From Pseudomonas sp. NBRC 111124 (GTDB lineage Bacteria; Pseudomonadota; Gammaproteobacteria; Pseudomonadales; Pseudomonadaceae): DNA of 64,000 nt. The position numbers were made by a program, and so were the translations under genes. How positions within the stretch are numbered: position 1 is the first letter of the stretch; each line of letters opens with the position of its first letter. Shown here one piece after another: positions 36,153 to 45,163 of this stretch. The stretch lies in the NCBI RefSeq assembly GCF_001320245.1, contig NZ_BCBA01000053.1, positions 62,001 through 126,000 of the forward strand, read 5' to 3'. The notes below the pieces were generated by a model. That model was not told where the DNA came from and searched no databases. It saw only the letters and a program-made list of their open reading frames with translations.

Positions 36153-39100
36153 TCAGGAAGCACCAGTGTTACATATCGATTCGATAGCGCCCACGAGGTC
36201 ATCGTACTGAACGGGCTTGGTCAGATGTCGATCAAACTGCATGTCTTTGCCCTTATGGGGATCAGTGGCCACCCCATACCCACTTAACGCAATGGCAGGC
36301 GTAAATTGATGAACTTTGCCCGCGCGCAAGGCACTGATCAGCTCGTGGCCATTCATCTCTGGCATCCCGATATCAATCAGAATGACATCGAACCGCTCCT
36401 GCAGTGAATGTTCGAGCGCCAGGGCAGGATCGCTGTAGCTCTTGACCTGCGCACTCTCCATTTCAAGCAGCATGCGCATGACTTCCAGGACTTCCGGCGA
36501 GTCATCCACCAGCAATACTTTAAGGCTCTTGAGCCGTCCTAGGGGCTCGGAGGTTGCATCCCCCTCCTCAGGCGCCTGGATCAGCTCCTGTGAAAGCGGC
36601 AGCGAGACACTGAACGTACAGCCGTGACCAATACCCGCTGACCGGGCAACCACCGATCCGCCATGCGCTTGAACCAACTGGCGAACCAACGAGAGACCAA
36701 TACCCAAACCGTCTCGCTGATGGCTGCGATGTTTGGGTTTGGCCTGCTTGAACAGGTCGAACACGTTCTCAAGGTCGGCAGTCTGCAAGCCGACACCGTT
36801 GTCGATGATATCCACGTTGGCATGCTTGTCCGCCTTGCTCAGCACAATACGTACCTTGGCCGCTTCACCGCTGAACTTCAGTGCATTTTGCAGCAAGTTC
36901 CAGATCACCTGTTCCAGGCGCGTCGGGTCGCCCTCAATGATCATCGCAGGCACGTCCGCGCTCGGCTTCTCTAGCGAAATCTCTGCGTCGGGGTATTCGT
37001 CGATGATGACTGAGTGAATGTCAGTGAGCATGGCGCCGAGGTCGAGTAGCCGCGTCTTGAGCTTGAGCTTGCCCGTGCGAATGCGAGCCACATCGAGCAG
37101 GTCATCAATAATTCGCGCCTGGCTGGTAACCGCTTCGCCGATGGCGCTAACCGCCTTGCTGGCATTCTCGGTGTTACGAACGGCGGGGAGCCTTCGAAGA
37201 ATCTCTGCGTTCAACTGGATCAGGTTGAGCGGGTGCTTGAGCTCGTGCGACATGACCGCGAAGAATTCATCCTTCATGAGGATGGTGCTTTGGGTCTCGG
37301 CAAGTTTTTTACTCTGCTCATCATGCAGCCGCTTATGGCCCGTCAGGTCACGCGCGATCTTCACGTAACCCAAAGCGCTCTCGGCACGAAGCAAGGTGAT
37401 TTCGCCGCTGCAGAAGAACCGGCTACCGTCCTTGCGCACATGCCAGCGCTCATCCTCCCCACGCCCATGTTCGCGTGCATTACGCATCTCGGCCTGCGGG
37501 ACACCCGCACTGCGATCCTCGGCGGAAAAGATCAGTTCGTAGGAAGAGCCCAAGACTTCTTCTGCGGTGTAACCGAAGATCAGCTGAGCGCCGGTGTTCC
37601 AGTCCGTGATCTTACCGTGTTCATCCAGGATGATGATGGCGAAGTCGTGGGTACTCTCGGCGACCAGGCGCATGCGCTCCTGCCCCAGGCGCAGGTCTTC
37701 CTCGGCTTCGCGACGCTTGGTGATGTCGATGAACGTCAGCACCGTACCATCGATATGGTCTTCGCTTGAGCGGTACGGCAAGAGCCGGGCAATGTACCAG
37801 CGGCCATCGGCGCTGCTGACTTCCCGCTCCAGCATGGTCAGCGATTCGTAAACGGACGAAGCGTCTTCGGCTAATTCCGGATAATTGAGGCGATGGGTGA
37901 TATCCAGCAGCGAACGCCCGGTATCCACCGGCAACATGCTGAAAATTTCCTTAGACCGGGGCGTGAACCAGCGGATATGCATGTTGCGGTCAACGAATAC
38001 CGTGGCGATATCCGTAGAGGCAATGAGGTTGGCCAGGTAGTCGTTGATCTTGTCGGTTTCTTCGACCTTGGTCTTGAGCTCGTAGTTGACGGTAAGCAGC
38101 TCTTCGTTGATCGACTGAAGTTCTTCCTTGCTGGTTTCCAGCTCTTCCGTCGCGGAGCGCAACTCCTCGTTGATGGCCTGCATTTCCTCGTTGGACGCCT
38201 TGAGCTCTTCGCTCGAGACTTCCGATTGCTCGATCGTTTCCTGCAGGTGGGTCTTGGTTCGCTGCAGCTCGTTCTCCAGGCTGGCCAGCACCTTGTTCTC
38301 GGTTTGCAAATCCAGGTCGAGCAGGTCGCTGCCAGGTTCAATGGAGGTGATGTTGAACACGATGGTCCGCACATCCTGATCGGTGGCCTCGTCTTTGAAA
38401 GGACGCGCCGTGATATCGACCAGGTAATCACCGTCAGGGTCGCTCACGCGGATCTTGCGGGACAGTGTGGCTTTACCGCTTTGCTGGGCTTGGTACAGCG
38501 TGGTGCGAAGCTCCAGGCGCAACTGCGGCATGATCAGCACCAGAACGTTTCGCCCAACTTCCCCGGTAACGTAACGCAGGAATTTGCCGGCACCCTCGTT
38601 CATGTGCAGGATGTCGCCATTGGGGTCGACAATCATGCTCGGCGGCATCTGCTCGGCCATCGCCCGCTGATGGATATCGGCATAGGAAAACTTGCGCGTG
38701 GGCGGCAGCATGGGTGGCGGCACGGCAAGGCTGGACAGCGCAAAGCCGCCACGGGGCATCGAAGGCGCACGGCGATTGATATTGGCGCCCGCTCGCGCAC
38801 GGAAAATCCGGTTGCGCTTGTCGACCGGGGTGAACAGGTCAGGGCAGGCATCGGCAGACTCGGATGAGCCCATGAACAAATAACCGCCCGGTTTGAGGGC
38901 AAAGTGGAACATCTGCAGCATTTCCCGCTGGATGTCGCGATCCAGGTAGATCAGCAGGTTGCGGCAAACGATGAGGTCGATTTGTGAAAACGGCGGATCG
39001 GACAGCAGGCTGTGCTTGGCAAACAAGACCTTCTCGCGCACTTCCTTGCGCACGCGATAATGCTCACCCTCTTTGAGGAAATACTGCCGCAGACGCGTCG

Positions 39101-40295
39101 GTGGCACATCGGTAATGATCGCTTCCGGGTACGCGCCAGTGCGACCAACGGCGATGGCGCGTTCGTCGATATCCGTGGCAAACACCTGGACTTTGACCGG
39201 GTTGACCTCAAGCTTCTGATGCTCGGTGCAGAGGATGGTCAGGCTGTATGCCTCCTCCCCTGTCGAACATCCGGCAGACCAGATGCGCACTTCATCGGGG
39301 CGAGCTTTATCATCGCCTGTGGACATCAAAGGGCCCAGCACGTGACGCTCAAGTGCCTCGAAGGCCTCTCGGTCACGGAAGAAGTTGGTCACGCCGATCA
39401 GCATGTCCCCGAGCAACTGCTTGGCTTCGTCGGGCGTGCTTTCCAGGTACTGGTAGTACGAGGGCAGATCGGGCTGAGCCGTTACCTGAAGGCGCCGCTC
39501 GATACGCCGGAGCACCGTCGCTCGCTTGTAGTGCTTGAAATCATGCCCGGTGCGCGTTCTGAGCAGCAACAGGATATCCAGCAGAACCCGCTCGGCGACT
39601 TCACGCTCAAGTTCAGGAGAAGCAGACGCAACCTTCATGTCGTGCGGTGCAGGGATCTTGATGGTTTTGGTATTGCGCCAGATCTCGAGCAGCTTGTTCG
39701 GTATCTCAGCCAACGGCAGAACAGCGTCGACCATCCCGGTCGCGATTGCCGCCAGCGGCATCCCGTCGAATTCAGCATCATCCGGGCTCTGCACGATGGT
39801 AATGCCACCCTGCTCCTTGATACGCGACAGGCCAACGGCACCGTCGCTGCCCGTGCCGGTCAGTACCAGGCAGTAGGCAAATTCCTTGTGCACATCTGCC
39901 AGATCACGGAAAAACAGGTCGATTGCCACATGGCTACCGGCCGGGCGATTGGCGGCCGTCACCCTCAAGTAACCATCGTTCATGGCCAGTTGACTGGCGG
40001 GTGAGATCACATAAACGCTGTTCTGCTCTATGGGCGCGGTGTCGATGACCTGCATCACCGGCATCGACGTACACGCCTGGATAATCTTGTCGGCCACGCT
40101 TTCGTGGTCTGGCGACAAATGAAGAATGATCACAAACGCCATTCCGCTGTCAGCGGGCATTTCCTCGAAGAATGTCTTCAGCGCAGCCAGGCCGCCCGCC
40201 GATGCACCTATGCCGACCACCGGGAACCGCAGGTGACTGGGCAAGATGCCTTCTCGCTCCGGCAGCGAGGAAGGACGAGGTGTTGTCGGTTTCAT
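36153..40295 (-). CDS. CheB-CheR-PAS hybrid sensor histidine kinase
   Basis: 1380 residues. In order: CheB methylesterase-like domain, residues about 20-205 (VGIGASAGGLAALKTFF with Ser32, LHLSPDHES, GTGSDGAVGLSRI); CheR methyltransferase-like domain, about 235-500 (IWSAGCSTGEEAYSL, FATDIDERAI, DLIVCRNLLIYLD); PAS, about 555-660; a long Glu-rich coiled coil, about 665-760 (SSEELKASNEEMQAINEELR); two more PAS domains to about 990; HisKA with SHELKHPLN (His1017); HATPase (DNGVGLQ, GLGIGLSLV); receiver domain with Asp1308 (VILIDIGMPEMNG). No transmembrane segment, so a cytosolic sensor. No chemoreceptor or cheA genes are near, so it probably drives phosphorelay rather than motility. An RpoS-like -10 lies 187 bases upstream. 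Confidence 0.93.
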   Translation of the reverse strand: MKPTTPRPSSLPEREGILPSHLRFPVVGIGASAGGLAALKTFFEEMPADSGMAFVIILHLSPDHESVADKIIQACTSMPVMQVIDTAPIEQNSVYVISPASQLAMNDGYLRVTAANRPAGSHVAIDLFFRDLADVHKEFAYCLVLTGTGSDGAVGLSRIKEQGGITIVQSPDDAEFDGMPLAAIATGMVDAVLPLAEIPNKLLEIWRNTKTIKIPAPHDMKVASASPELEREVAERVLLDILLLLRTRTGHDFKHYKRATVLRRIERRLQVTAQPDLPSYYQYLESTPDEAKQLLGDMLIGVTNFFRDREAFEALERHVLGPLMSTGDDKARPDEVRIWSAGCSTGEEAYSLTILCTEHQKLEVNPVKVQVFATDIDERAIAVGRTGAYPEAIITDVPPTRLRQYFLKEGEHYRVRKEVREKVLFAKHSLLSDPPFSQIDLIVCRNLLIYLDRDIQREMLQMFHFALKPGGYLFMGSSESADACPDLFTPVDKRNRIFRARAGANINRRAPSMPRGGFALSSLAVPPPMLPPTRKFSYADIHQRAMAEQMPPSMIVDPNGDILHMNEGAGKFLRYVTGEVGRNVLVLIMPQLRLELRTTLYQAQQSGKATLSRKIRVSDPDGDYLVDITARPFKDEATDQDVRTIVFNITSIEPGSDLLDLDLQTENKVLASLENELQRTKTHLQETIEQSEVSSEELKASNEEMQAINEELRSATEELETSKEELQSINEELLTVNYELKTKVEETDKINDYLANLIASTDIATVFVDRNMHIRWFTPRSKEIFSMLPVDTGRSLLDITHRLNYPELAEDASSVYESLTMLEREVSSADGRWYIARLLPYRSSEDHIDGTVLTFIDITKRREAEEDLRLGQERMRLVAESTHDFAIIILDEHGKITDWNTGAQLIFGYTAEEVLGSSYELIFSAEDRSAGVPQAEMRNAREHGRGEDERWHVRKDGSRFFCSGEITLLRAESALGYVKIARDLTGHKRLHDEQSKKLAETQSTILMKDEFFAVMSHELKHPLNLIQLNAEILRRLPAVRNTENASKAVSAIGEAVTSQARIIDDLLDVARIRTGKLKLKTRLLDLGAMLTDIHSVIIDEYPDAEISLEKPSADVPAMIIEGDPTRLEQVIWNLLQNALKFSGEAAKVRIVLSKADKHANVDIIDNGVGLQTADLENVFDLFKQAKPKHRSHQRDGLGIGLSLVRQLVQAHGGSVVARSAGIGHGCTFSVSLPLSQELIQAPEEGDATSEPLGRLKSLKVLLVDDSPEVLEVMRMLLEMESAQVKSYSDPALALEHSLQERFDVILIDIGMPEMNGHELISALRAGKVHQFTPAIALSGYGVATDPHKGKDMQFDRHLTKPVQYDDLVGAIESICNTGAS

Positions 40296-40481
40296 CGTGA
40301 ATTCCGAGTCAATTCATGAGTTGAGCGTTAGCGCTCCGACTCTTATGTCCAGATTTGCTGTGGCTCTACTGATGCCCAGCGCTACTGGCTGAGGGTGAAA
40401 GTTGAACTTCAGAGAGCGAGTTGAGGCACGCAGCGACGATTGCTAAACGCCATCACCTTGATCTGAAAGGACATGTTCCCA

Positions 40482-40489
40482 AAGTATAG
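40482..40489 (-). promoter_or_regulatory. RpoS-type -10 element of hybrid kinase gene
   Basis: On the minus strand the sequence GCACTATACTTTG contains CTATACTT, an exact match to the extended sigma-S -10 consensus (CTAYACTT). It would give a leader of about 180 bases before the kinase start at 40295. No good -35 is seen, as is common for RpoS promoters. Confidence 0.5.
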
Positions 40490-40529
40490 TGCCAACAGCT
40501 TGCAACGTGGCGAATGGCGTTGAACGGGA

Positions 40530-41606
40530 CTATTCCTTTTTCCCGTCCGGGGTGCCAGACCTCGGCGCTGTCAGGTACTCGACCAGCGTCGCGGCGCACG
40601 CCGAAATGCCCTCCAGAAGCACCATTTCGAAACCGTGGGTGTTCTCTGTAGGAATCGCAATACATCCCGCCTGGGCATCAATACCCGTGCTCAACACCGC
40701 GCTGGCGTCGGAGGCGAAATCTACCAGCAGTGCCGACTGAGGGGCGTAGCCTGCTCGCCGGCTCGCTGCGATCAACGCCTGCACGACAGTGCGGCTGTAG
40801 TAACCCTTCTGGTCGCCGGTATTGATGATCGGATTGACCGACAGCTCCGTACCATACTCTTCCAGCACCGGCCCCACCTCGACCGCAATGGTGGTTTCGC
40901 CTGGCAGCCTGGAAGCGGCGTACAAGGCACCGGCATTGGACTCCTCCTCCAACGTGGTCAGGACAAACCACACGTCTTGCTGCAGCGTTTTTCGTTTCGC
41001 ATGCAGCATCCGTGCGCTGCATATTACCGCACTCAACGGCGCCCGATCGTCCAGAAAGTGAGCGGCTACACAATCCTGAACGTAGAAGGGTTTGCGCCAA
41101 TGCTGGCTCAGTACCACCCGTGTACCGGGCCGCACGCCTACTGCCTCCAGTTCCAGCTTGGATTTGCGCGTAACGACGTAGACATCCTTCCACTGAACAT
41201 TGCCGGCGAGCACGTCCCGCCCGTTCGAGGTCCCACCGCTGTTATGCATCGAGCCGTAAGACAGAACCCCTGGCAGGACCTTTTCGTCTCCCAGGATATC
41301 GACAGGACAAACACCGAAACTGATGGGCTGAGCCCCGCCCAGCGCCAAGACCTCCAAAGTCCCGTTATCGCGAACGTTCTTGACGATCATTGCGATCTCA
41401 TCAAGGTGCGCCATGACCCGTATGGCTGCATCAGCGTCATTGCCGTTGTCCGCGCGAACGACGCCGATCACATTCCCGGCTCTGTCGATGTACGCGTCAT
41501 CGCAGACGTCTTTCAGCTCACGCAGACTGATGGCCCGAACTTCATCTTCCTGGCCGCCTGGACCACGAGCGTTCAACAACTCAGTCAACAACGCATTAAT
41601 ACCCAA
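40530..41606 (-). CDS. M42-family metallo-aminopeptidase/endoglucanase-like
   Basis: 358 residues. M42 di-metal motifs: VMAHLDEIAMIV (His/Asp), HFLDDRAPLSAV (bridging Asp), LTTLEEESNAGAL (catalytic and metal Glu), VEVGPV and PTENTHGFEMV (last His). Cytosolic tetrahedral aminopeptidases of this family degrade short peptides. No ATG fits; the start is TTG at 41606 with GGAGG 7 bases upstream, and a nearby ATG is out of frame. Single gene, divergent from the second KGG gene. Confidence 0.88.
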   Translation of the reverse strand: MGINALLTELLNARGPGGQEDEVRAISLRELKDVCDDAYIDRAGNVIGVVRADNGNDADAAIRVMAHLDEIAMIVKNVRDNGTLEVLALGGAQPISFGVCPVDILGDEKVLPGVLSYGSMHNSGGTSNGRDVLAGNVQWKDVYVVTRKSKLELEAVGVRPGTRVVLSQHWRKPFYVQDCVAAHFLDDRAPLSAVICSARMLHAKRKTLQQDVWFVLTTLEEESNAGALYAASRLPGETTIAVEVGPVLEEYGTELSVNPIINTGDQKGYYSRTVVQALIAASRRAGYAPQSALLVDFASDASAVLSTGIDAQAGCIAIPTENTHGFEMVLLEGISACAATLVEYLTAPRSGTPDGKKE

Positions 41607-41872
41607 TCGTCATCCTCCTTCCCCGATCACCAGCGGTGGACCGACGCTGGGCGCAACACGTTCAGTCGCATGGCCGCGTGAAGCGTTGAGGGCCGGTTCG
41701 AGCGAGCATTGTTAGTCCTACAAAAGCCGCGGCGCTGATGACATCAGGCGGAAGATACTTGGGTCAAAGGCTATGGGGCACAATTAGTGTCACACCTGTA
41801 TTTTTCATGCGTTTCGTCCGGCAAATACGAATTAACGGGAGCGTTAGCCCCTCATCAAAGCGTCGGAATTGA
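41607..41872. promoter_or_regulatory. Divergent region, M42 peptidase / second KGG gene
   Basis: No coding sequence on either strand. TTTCGTCCG at 41812-41820 followed 58 bases later (from CGTCCG) by the ACACAG palindrome reproduces the arrangement before the first KGG gene. The stretch 41800-41840 is AT-rich and a likely promoter zone. No clear RpoS -10 was found here. Confidence 0.5.
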
Positions 41873-41890
41873 ACACAGACTTTCCTGTGT
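41873..41890 (+). promoter_or_regulatory. Leader palindrome ACACAG-N6-CTGTGT upstream of second KGG gene
   Basis: Same inverted repeat and spacer length as at 33639-33656, preceded by GA in both, 20 bases before the KGG start. Conservation of half-sites while the spacer differs (ATTTCC versus ACTTTC) suggests a functional operator or RNA hairpin. Confidence 0.55.
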
Positions 41891-41910
41891 GACACATGAG
41901 GTGAAAGATC

Positions 41911-42120
41911 ATGGCTAACAATCAAAGCAATCGTGGGCATCAAGGCGGTACCGCGCAGAACAACCCAGGCAATTTTGCCAACGACCGTGAGAAAGCCTCC
42001 GAAGCAGGTCGCAAGGGTGGCCAGTCTTCGGGTGGCAACTTTGCCAATGACCGTGAACGCGCATCCGAAGCGGGCCGTAAAGGCGGGCAAAACAGCCACG
42101 GCGGCGGTCGCAACAGCTAA
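41911..42120 (+). CDS. KGG-repeat general stress protein, short paralogue
   Basis: 69 residues: MANNQSNRGHQGG leader, two repeats of GNFANDREKASEAGRKGGQ type, and a HGGGRNS tail. AGGTG lies 9 bases before the ATG. The leader and tail match the four-repeat paralogue at 33681, so the two arose by duplication with loss or gain of internal repeats. Expected to be a hydrophilin-like stress protein. Confidence 0.9.
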   Translation: MANNQSNRGHQGGTAQNNPGNFANDREKASEAGRKGGQSSGGNFANDRERASEAGRKGGQNSHGGGRNS

Positions 42121-42142
42121 GGTCGTTGACCTGTGCTGAATG

Positions 42143-42176
42143 TGCCGGGGCGACGGGTCGCCCCGGCATTTCTTTG
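42143..42176 (+). terminator. Intrinsic terminator of second KGG gene
   Basis: 11-bp stem TGCCGGGGCGA / TCGCCCCGGCA with a 4-base loop, followed by TTTCTTT; 22 bases after the KGG stop and before the convergent antiporter. Confidence 0.85.
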
Positions 42177-42220
42177 AATGAACGTTTCTCAGAAGACCCC
42201 ATATGTTGGGGAGCACGGCG

Positions 42221-43564
42221 TCACGAAGTACGCCCCTTCCACGCCTCGTAACGCGCAAGCAAGGGTTGCACGCTGAGGCCGTGCAACAAAATGCTCAGCG
42301 CCACGACCGACAGCACGAGGCTGGTCGTTTCCGCTGCTGCTCCTGGCAGCAGACCGTGATTAAGGGCATAGAAAAGGTAGTAGAAGCTACCGATGCCGCG
42401 GATGCCGAACCACCCTAGCAATCCACGCTGCCTTGCATCCAGCATTCCCTTGAGCGGCATCAGGAGGATGCTCAGCGGCCGAATCACCAGGAACAATGCT
42501 CCGGCAATGGCCAGAGCCCGCCAGTCCCAATGGGCGATCAGCACGACGCCGAGCAAGGTCACCAGAAAAACTTCCATCGCCCGCTCCACCAAGCTGCCGA
42601 ATGCGAGCATATCGCCCAGCATGATCCCTGCAGCCACCTGGGAATCCTCCAGCCCTTCCACATCCCCTTTCACGGCCAGCTCGGGCGCCAGGTGCTGATG
42701 CCCCACCACCGGCTGTACCAAATGCTCTGCAGCAGGGTCATCCGGGCTGGTAGAGGTCTGCACTTCGGCCTGGCGCAGGCCCAACCCAGCGGCAAACACC
42801 GCCAGGAACCCGTAGGCCTGGATCGATTCGGCGATTACGTAGGCGAGTGCAATCAGTGCCAGCGCCAGGTAGTCGTTGGGCGACACGGTGCTGTCGTCAT
42901 TGCGCAGGCGCAGAAACAACGTGAGCTTACCCAAGCCGCGCCCCATCCAGTAGCCGCAAAGCAGGCCTGCAGCCACTGCCCACAACATGTCCTTGAGTAG
43001 CCAATCGCTCAGCCAGGCCTGCCCTGTGTTCTGCTGCAGGAACAACCCAAGCATCACGAACGGGAAAGCCACGCCGTCATTCAGGCCAGCCTCGCCGGAC
43101 AAACTGAAACGCACGGGATCATCGTCCTGTGCATCGACGACCTGAACGAGGGTCGCGAGGACAGGGTCGGTAGGCGCGAGAATGGCGCCGATCATCACTG
43201 ATACCCCCCACCCCAGATTCAGGCCGTAGTGCGCCACCACTGCCACGCCAGCGATGCACATCACCATGACCGGCCCAGCCAGGCAGAAGGCGCTCCACCA
43301 CCTGCGGTTACCCAACGGCAGGCGCAACTTCAGGCCGCTGAAGAACAGCGAAAACAACACGGCGACCTCGGTCAGGTGCTCCATCCAGCCACTCGACTGA
43401 GCGACATCCAGCTGCAGGAAGCCAAGCCCGGGCGAGCCCAGGGCAATGCCTAGGCCCAGGCAGACCACCGATGACGTCACAGGTATCCAGCGCAAATAGG
43501 AGGATGAGAGTGCAAGCAGCAACAGGACTGCACCCAGCATGGCGAACCAGACGATAAAGGTCAT
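42221..43564 (-). CDS. CPA1-family Na+(K+)/H+ antiporter (NhaP-like)
   Basis: 447 residues from ATG 43564; a longer in-frame start lacks support. About 12 membrane spans. CPA1 signatures: GAILAPTDPVLATLVQV near residue 130 and GEAGLNDGVAFPFVMLG near 155 with the Asn-Asp ion-binding pair, plus a cytosolic loop with PDDPAAEHLVQP. Exchange of monovalent cations for protons across the inner membrane, for pH or salt homeostasis, is expected. Divergent from the iron-permease-like gene. Confidence 0.9.
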   Translation of the reverse strand: MTFIVWFAMLGAVLLLLALSSSYLRWIPVTSSVVCLGLGIALGSPGLGFLQLDVAQSSGWMEHLTEVAVLFSLFFSGLKLRLPLGNRRWWSAFCLAGPVMVMCIAGVAVVAHYGLNLGWGVSVMIGAILAPTDPVLATLVQVVDAQDDDPVRFSLSGEAGLNDGVAFPFVMLGLFLQQNTGQAWLSDWLLKDMLWAVAAGLLCGYWMGRGLGKLTLFLRLRNDDSTVSPNDYLALALIALAYVIAESIQAYGFLAVFAAGLGLRQAEVQTSTSPDDPAAEHLVQPVVGHQHLAPELAVKGDVEGLEDSQVAAGIMLGDMLAFGSLVERAMEVFLVTLLGVVLIAHWDWRALAIAGALFLVIRPLSILLMPLKGMLDARQRGLLGWFGIRGIGSFYYLFYALNHGLLPGAAAETTSLVLSVVALSILLHGLSVQPLLARYEAWKGRTS

Positions 43565-43680
43565 TTGTGCAGGGCCTGAATAATGGGATAGCGATTGAAG
43601 TTCGACGTTTGCTCGCTTCACGACGTTCCGCTGGGCTTGTTCCAGCCGCGCGATGAGCTGACGAAATGTAAAAAAGGATT

Positions 43681-43689
43681 TCTACGCTT
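43681..43689 (+). promoter_or_regulatory. RpoS-type -10 element
   Basis: TCTACGCTT matches the sigma-S -10 consensus KCTAYRCTT at every position. It lies 42 bases before the start codon of the iron-permease-like gene, giving a leader of about 35 bases. Confidence 0.5.
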
Positions 43690-43730
43690 CGCTGCAGTCA
43701 GAACTTGTAGACAGCAATGGAGATGTAAAA

Positions 43731-44138
43731 ATGAAATTCGCGCAGTTTTGCCAATGGCTATCCAATCACGCGGGCAAGCCAAGTACGTTCCTGATCGCCG
43801 TGGTATTGATCGCCATGTGGGCAGCATCAGGGCCTTGGTTTCACTTCAATGATACGTGGCAGCTGATCGTCAACACCTCGACAACCATCATCACGTTCCT
43901 GATGGTTTTCCTCATTCAGAACACCCAGAATCGTGATAACGACATCATCCATGTCAAGCTGGACGAGCTCATCAGGGCTACCCAATCAGCACACCAATCG
44001 GTGCTGGATCTGGAAGATCTCGACAATCAGCAGATTCACAAGCTGCGCAAACAATACAGAGCCATGGGTAGCCAGTGCGAGGCGCAGCCCGAAAAGCCCG
44101 ACGAGCAACCGGAAAACGATCCAGCACCAGACCGCTAG
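43731..44138 (+). CDS. Low-affinity iron permease family protein
   Basis: 135 residues, GGAG 8 bases before the ATG. Two hydrophobic segments (STFLIAVVLIAMWAASGPWF and WQLIVNTSTTIITFLMVFLI) are followed by IQNTQNRDNDIIHVKLDELIR, the conserved block of the bacterial low-affinity iron permease (Fet4-like) family, and an acidic Pro-rich tail. Iron transport itself is not proven for these short proteins. The RpoS-like -10 and the stress-gene neighbours suggest stationary-phase expression. Confidence 0.85.
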   Translation: MKFAQFCQWLSNHAGKPSTFLIAVVLIAMWAASGPWFHFNDTWQLIVNTSTTIITFLMVFLIQNTQNRDNDIIHVKLDELIRATQSAHQSVLDLEDLDNQQIHKLRKQYRAMGSQCEAQPEKPDEQPENDPAPDR

Positions 44139-44166
44139 ACCGATTGATGGGCATACTCACCAAGCC

Positions 44167-44208
44167 GTTAGTGCCCGCGACATCGATGCCGAGATCACGG
44201 GCACTAAC
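44167..44208. terminator. Long hairpin between convergent genes
   Basis: Perfect 11-bp stem GTTAGTGCCCG / CGGGCACTAAC around a 20-base loop, between the iron-permease-like gene and the DUF2188 gene. Confidence 0.55.
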
Positions 44209-44213
44209 CTCGT

Positions 44214-44438
44214 TCAACCCTTTGTACGACGCGGGTCGGCAGAACGTGGATAGGTACGCTCCTCTTCGATGCTCCCGTCGGCCTTGTGAATCTTTACCGA
44301 TGCGGTTTTGCCCTCAAAGAATTCCCGCAACGCGCTCACCAGTTCCTGTTTGGTTGCAGCGCGCCTGGACGCGCGATCGGCGCCTGCTTTCTTCAATTCC
44401 CATCCATCAGAAGTCGGGCTGAGGTGATAACTGTCCAT
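44214..44438 (-). CDS. DUF2188 domain protein
   Basis: 74 residues from ATG 44438 (AGGAG 6 bases upstream; an adjacent GTG one codon earlier is less well placed). YHLSPTSDGWELKKAGADRA, then FFEGKTASVKIHKADGSIEE is the DUF2188 pattern. Function unknown. Last of three tightly spaced small genes (gap 16 bases to the preceding one). Confidence 0.82.
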   Translation of the reverse strand: MDSYHLSPTSDGWELKKAGADRASRRAATKQELVSALREFFEGKTASVKIHKADGSIEEERTYPRSADPRRTKG

Positions 44439-44454
44439 CACGTGCTCCTTTTAC

Positions 44455-44613
44455 TCAAAGCGATTGACCATCGTCTTCGAAGTCTTCCTCAGCCTCTTCG
44501 GCATCGGTGGCATCCGCGTCATTGAGTGGCGGTGAGGTAGGTTTTTCCGGATCGTTGATGAAAGGCACACCACTGGGGCCGTGTTCTTCAAGACCTTCGG
44601 TTTTTGGTTGCAT
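44455..44613 (-). CDS. Small acidic protein, 52 aa
   Basis: 52 residues with a strong ribosome site (GGAGG, 7 bases before ATG 44613). Composition is Pro/Glu/Asp-rich (MQPKTEGLEEHGPSGVPFIN ... AEEAEEDFEDDGQSL), so probably disordered. No family recognised; the spacing (37 bases after DUF6555, 16 before DUF2188) supports a real gene in a three-gene operon. Confidence 0.7.
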   Translation of the reverse strand: MQPKTEGLEEHGPSGVPFINDPEKPTSPPLNDADATDAEEAEEDFEDDGQSL

Positions 44614-44650
44614 GGCAAAGCCTCCAGGCAATGGGGTGAGTCGCAGGCCG

Positions 44651-44944
44651 TTAACCACCCACACCCGTCCCCGAGAATTTTTCGACAGCGATAGGCTGCG
44701 CAATGAACTCCGGGCCATTTCCTGCCAACCGCCACCTCACGTTCGCGATCCCGTAGCGCTCGGCCATGGGGCGGCTGACCATTTTGATTTTCTGCTGACA
44801 AAATCTGGGAATGATCCCGACCCCTGCGTCGCAGCTCGCCCAATGCCAGGCCAGGGCATTGTCCATTTTTTCCAGGCGGATGATGAACGTTCGGATCTCG
44901 CCATGGAGCGTGTAGTCGATTACGTAAAGTTGCTGTCCAGCCAC
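44651..44944 (-). CDS. DUF6555 family protein
   Basis: 97 residues from GTG 44944, chosen because AGGGAGAGG lies 6 bases upstream; ATG 44968 is possible but has no ribosome site. The core LYVIDYTLHGEIRTFIIRLE, NALAWHWASCDAGVGIIPRF and MAERYGIANVRWRLAG is the pattern I associate with DUF6555, a small Pseudomonas family of unknown role. First gene of the small-protein operon. Confidence 0.72.
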   Translation of the reverse strand: MAGQQLYVIDYTLHGEIRTFIIRLEKMDNALAWHWASCDAGVGIIPRFCQQKIKMVSRPMAERYGIANVRWRLAGNGPEFIAQPIAVEKFSGTGVGG

Positions 44945-45163
44945 GTGAGCCTCTCCCTTTTTACTCATGCGTCTGTGAGGGGAGAAGGACAAGAAAAATT
45001 CAATTGAAAAGCCATACGGCAAAATACGACGCGAAAACTGCAAGCTGGGGCTGTTTGAATGGCCGGCCATTGGTCAGCCTTCTGCAATTCGGAGCATCCT
45101 CTTTGAACTTCGCGCTGGATGAATGGCCTGCCCTTACATGTCCCTCGAAAACGGAGATTCAAC

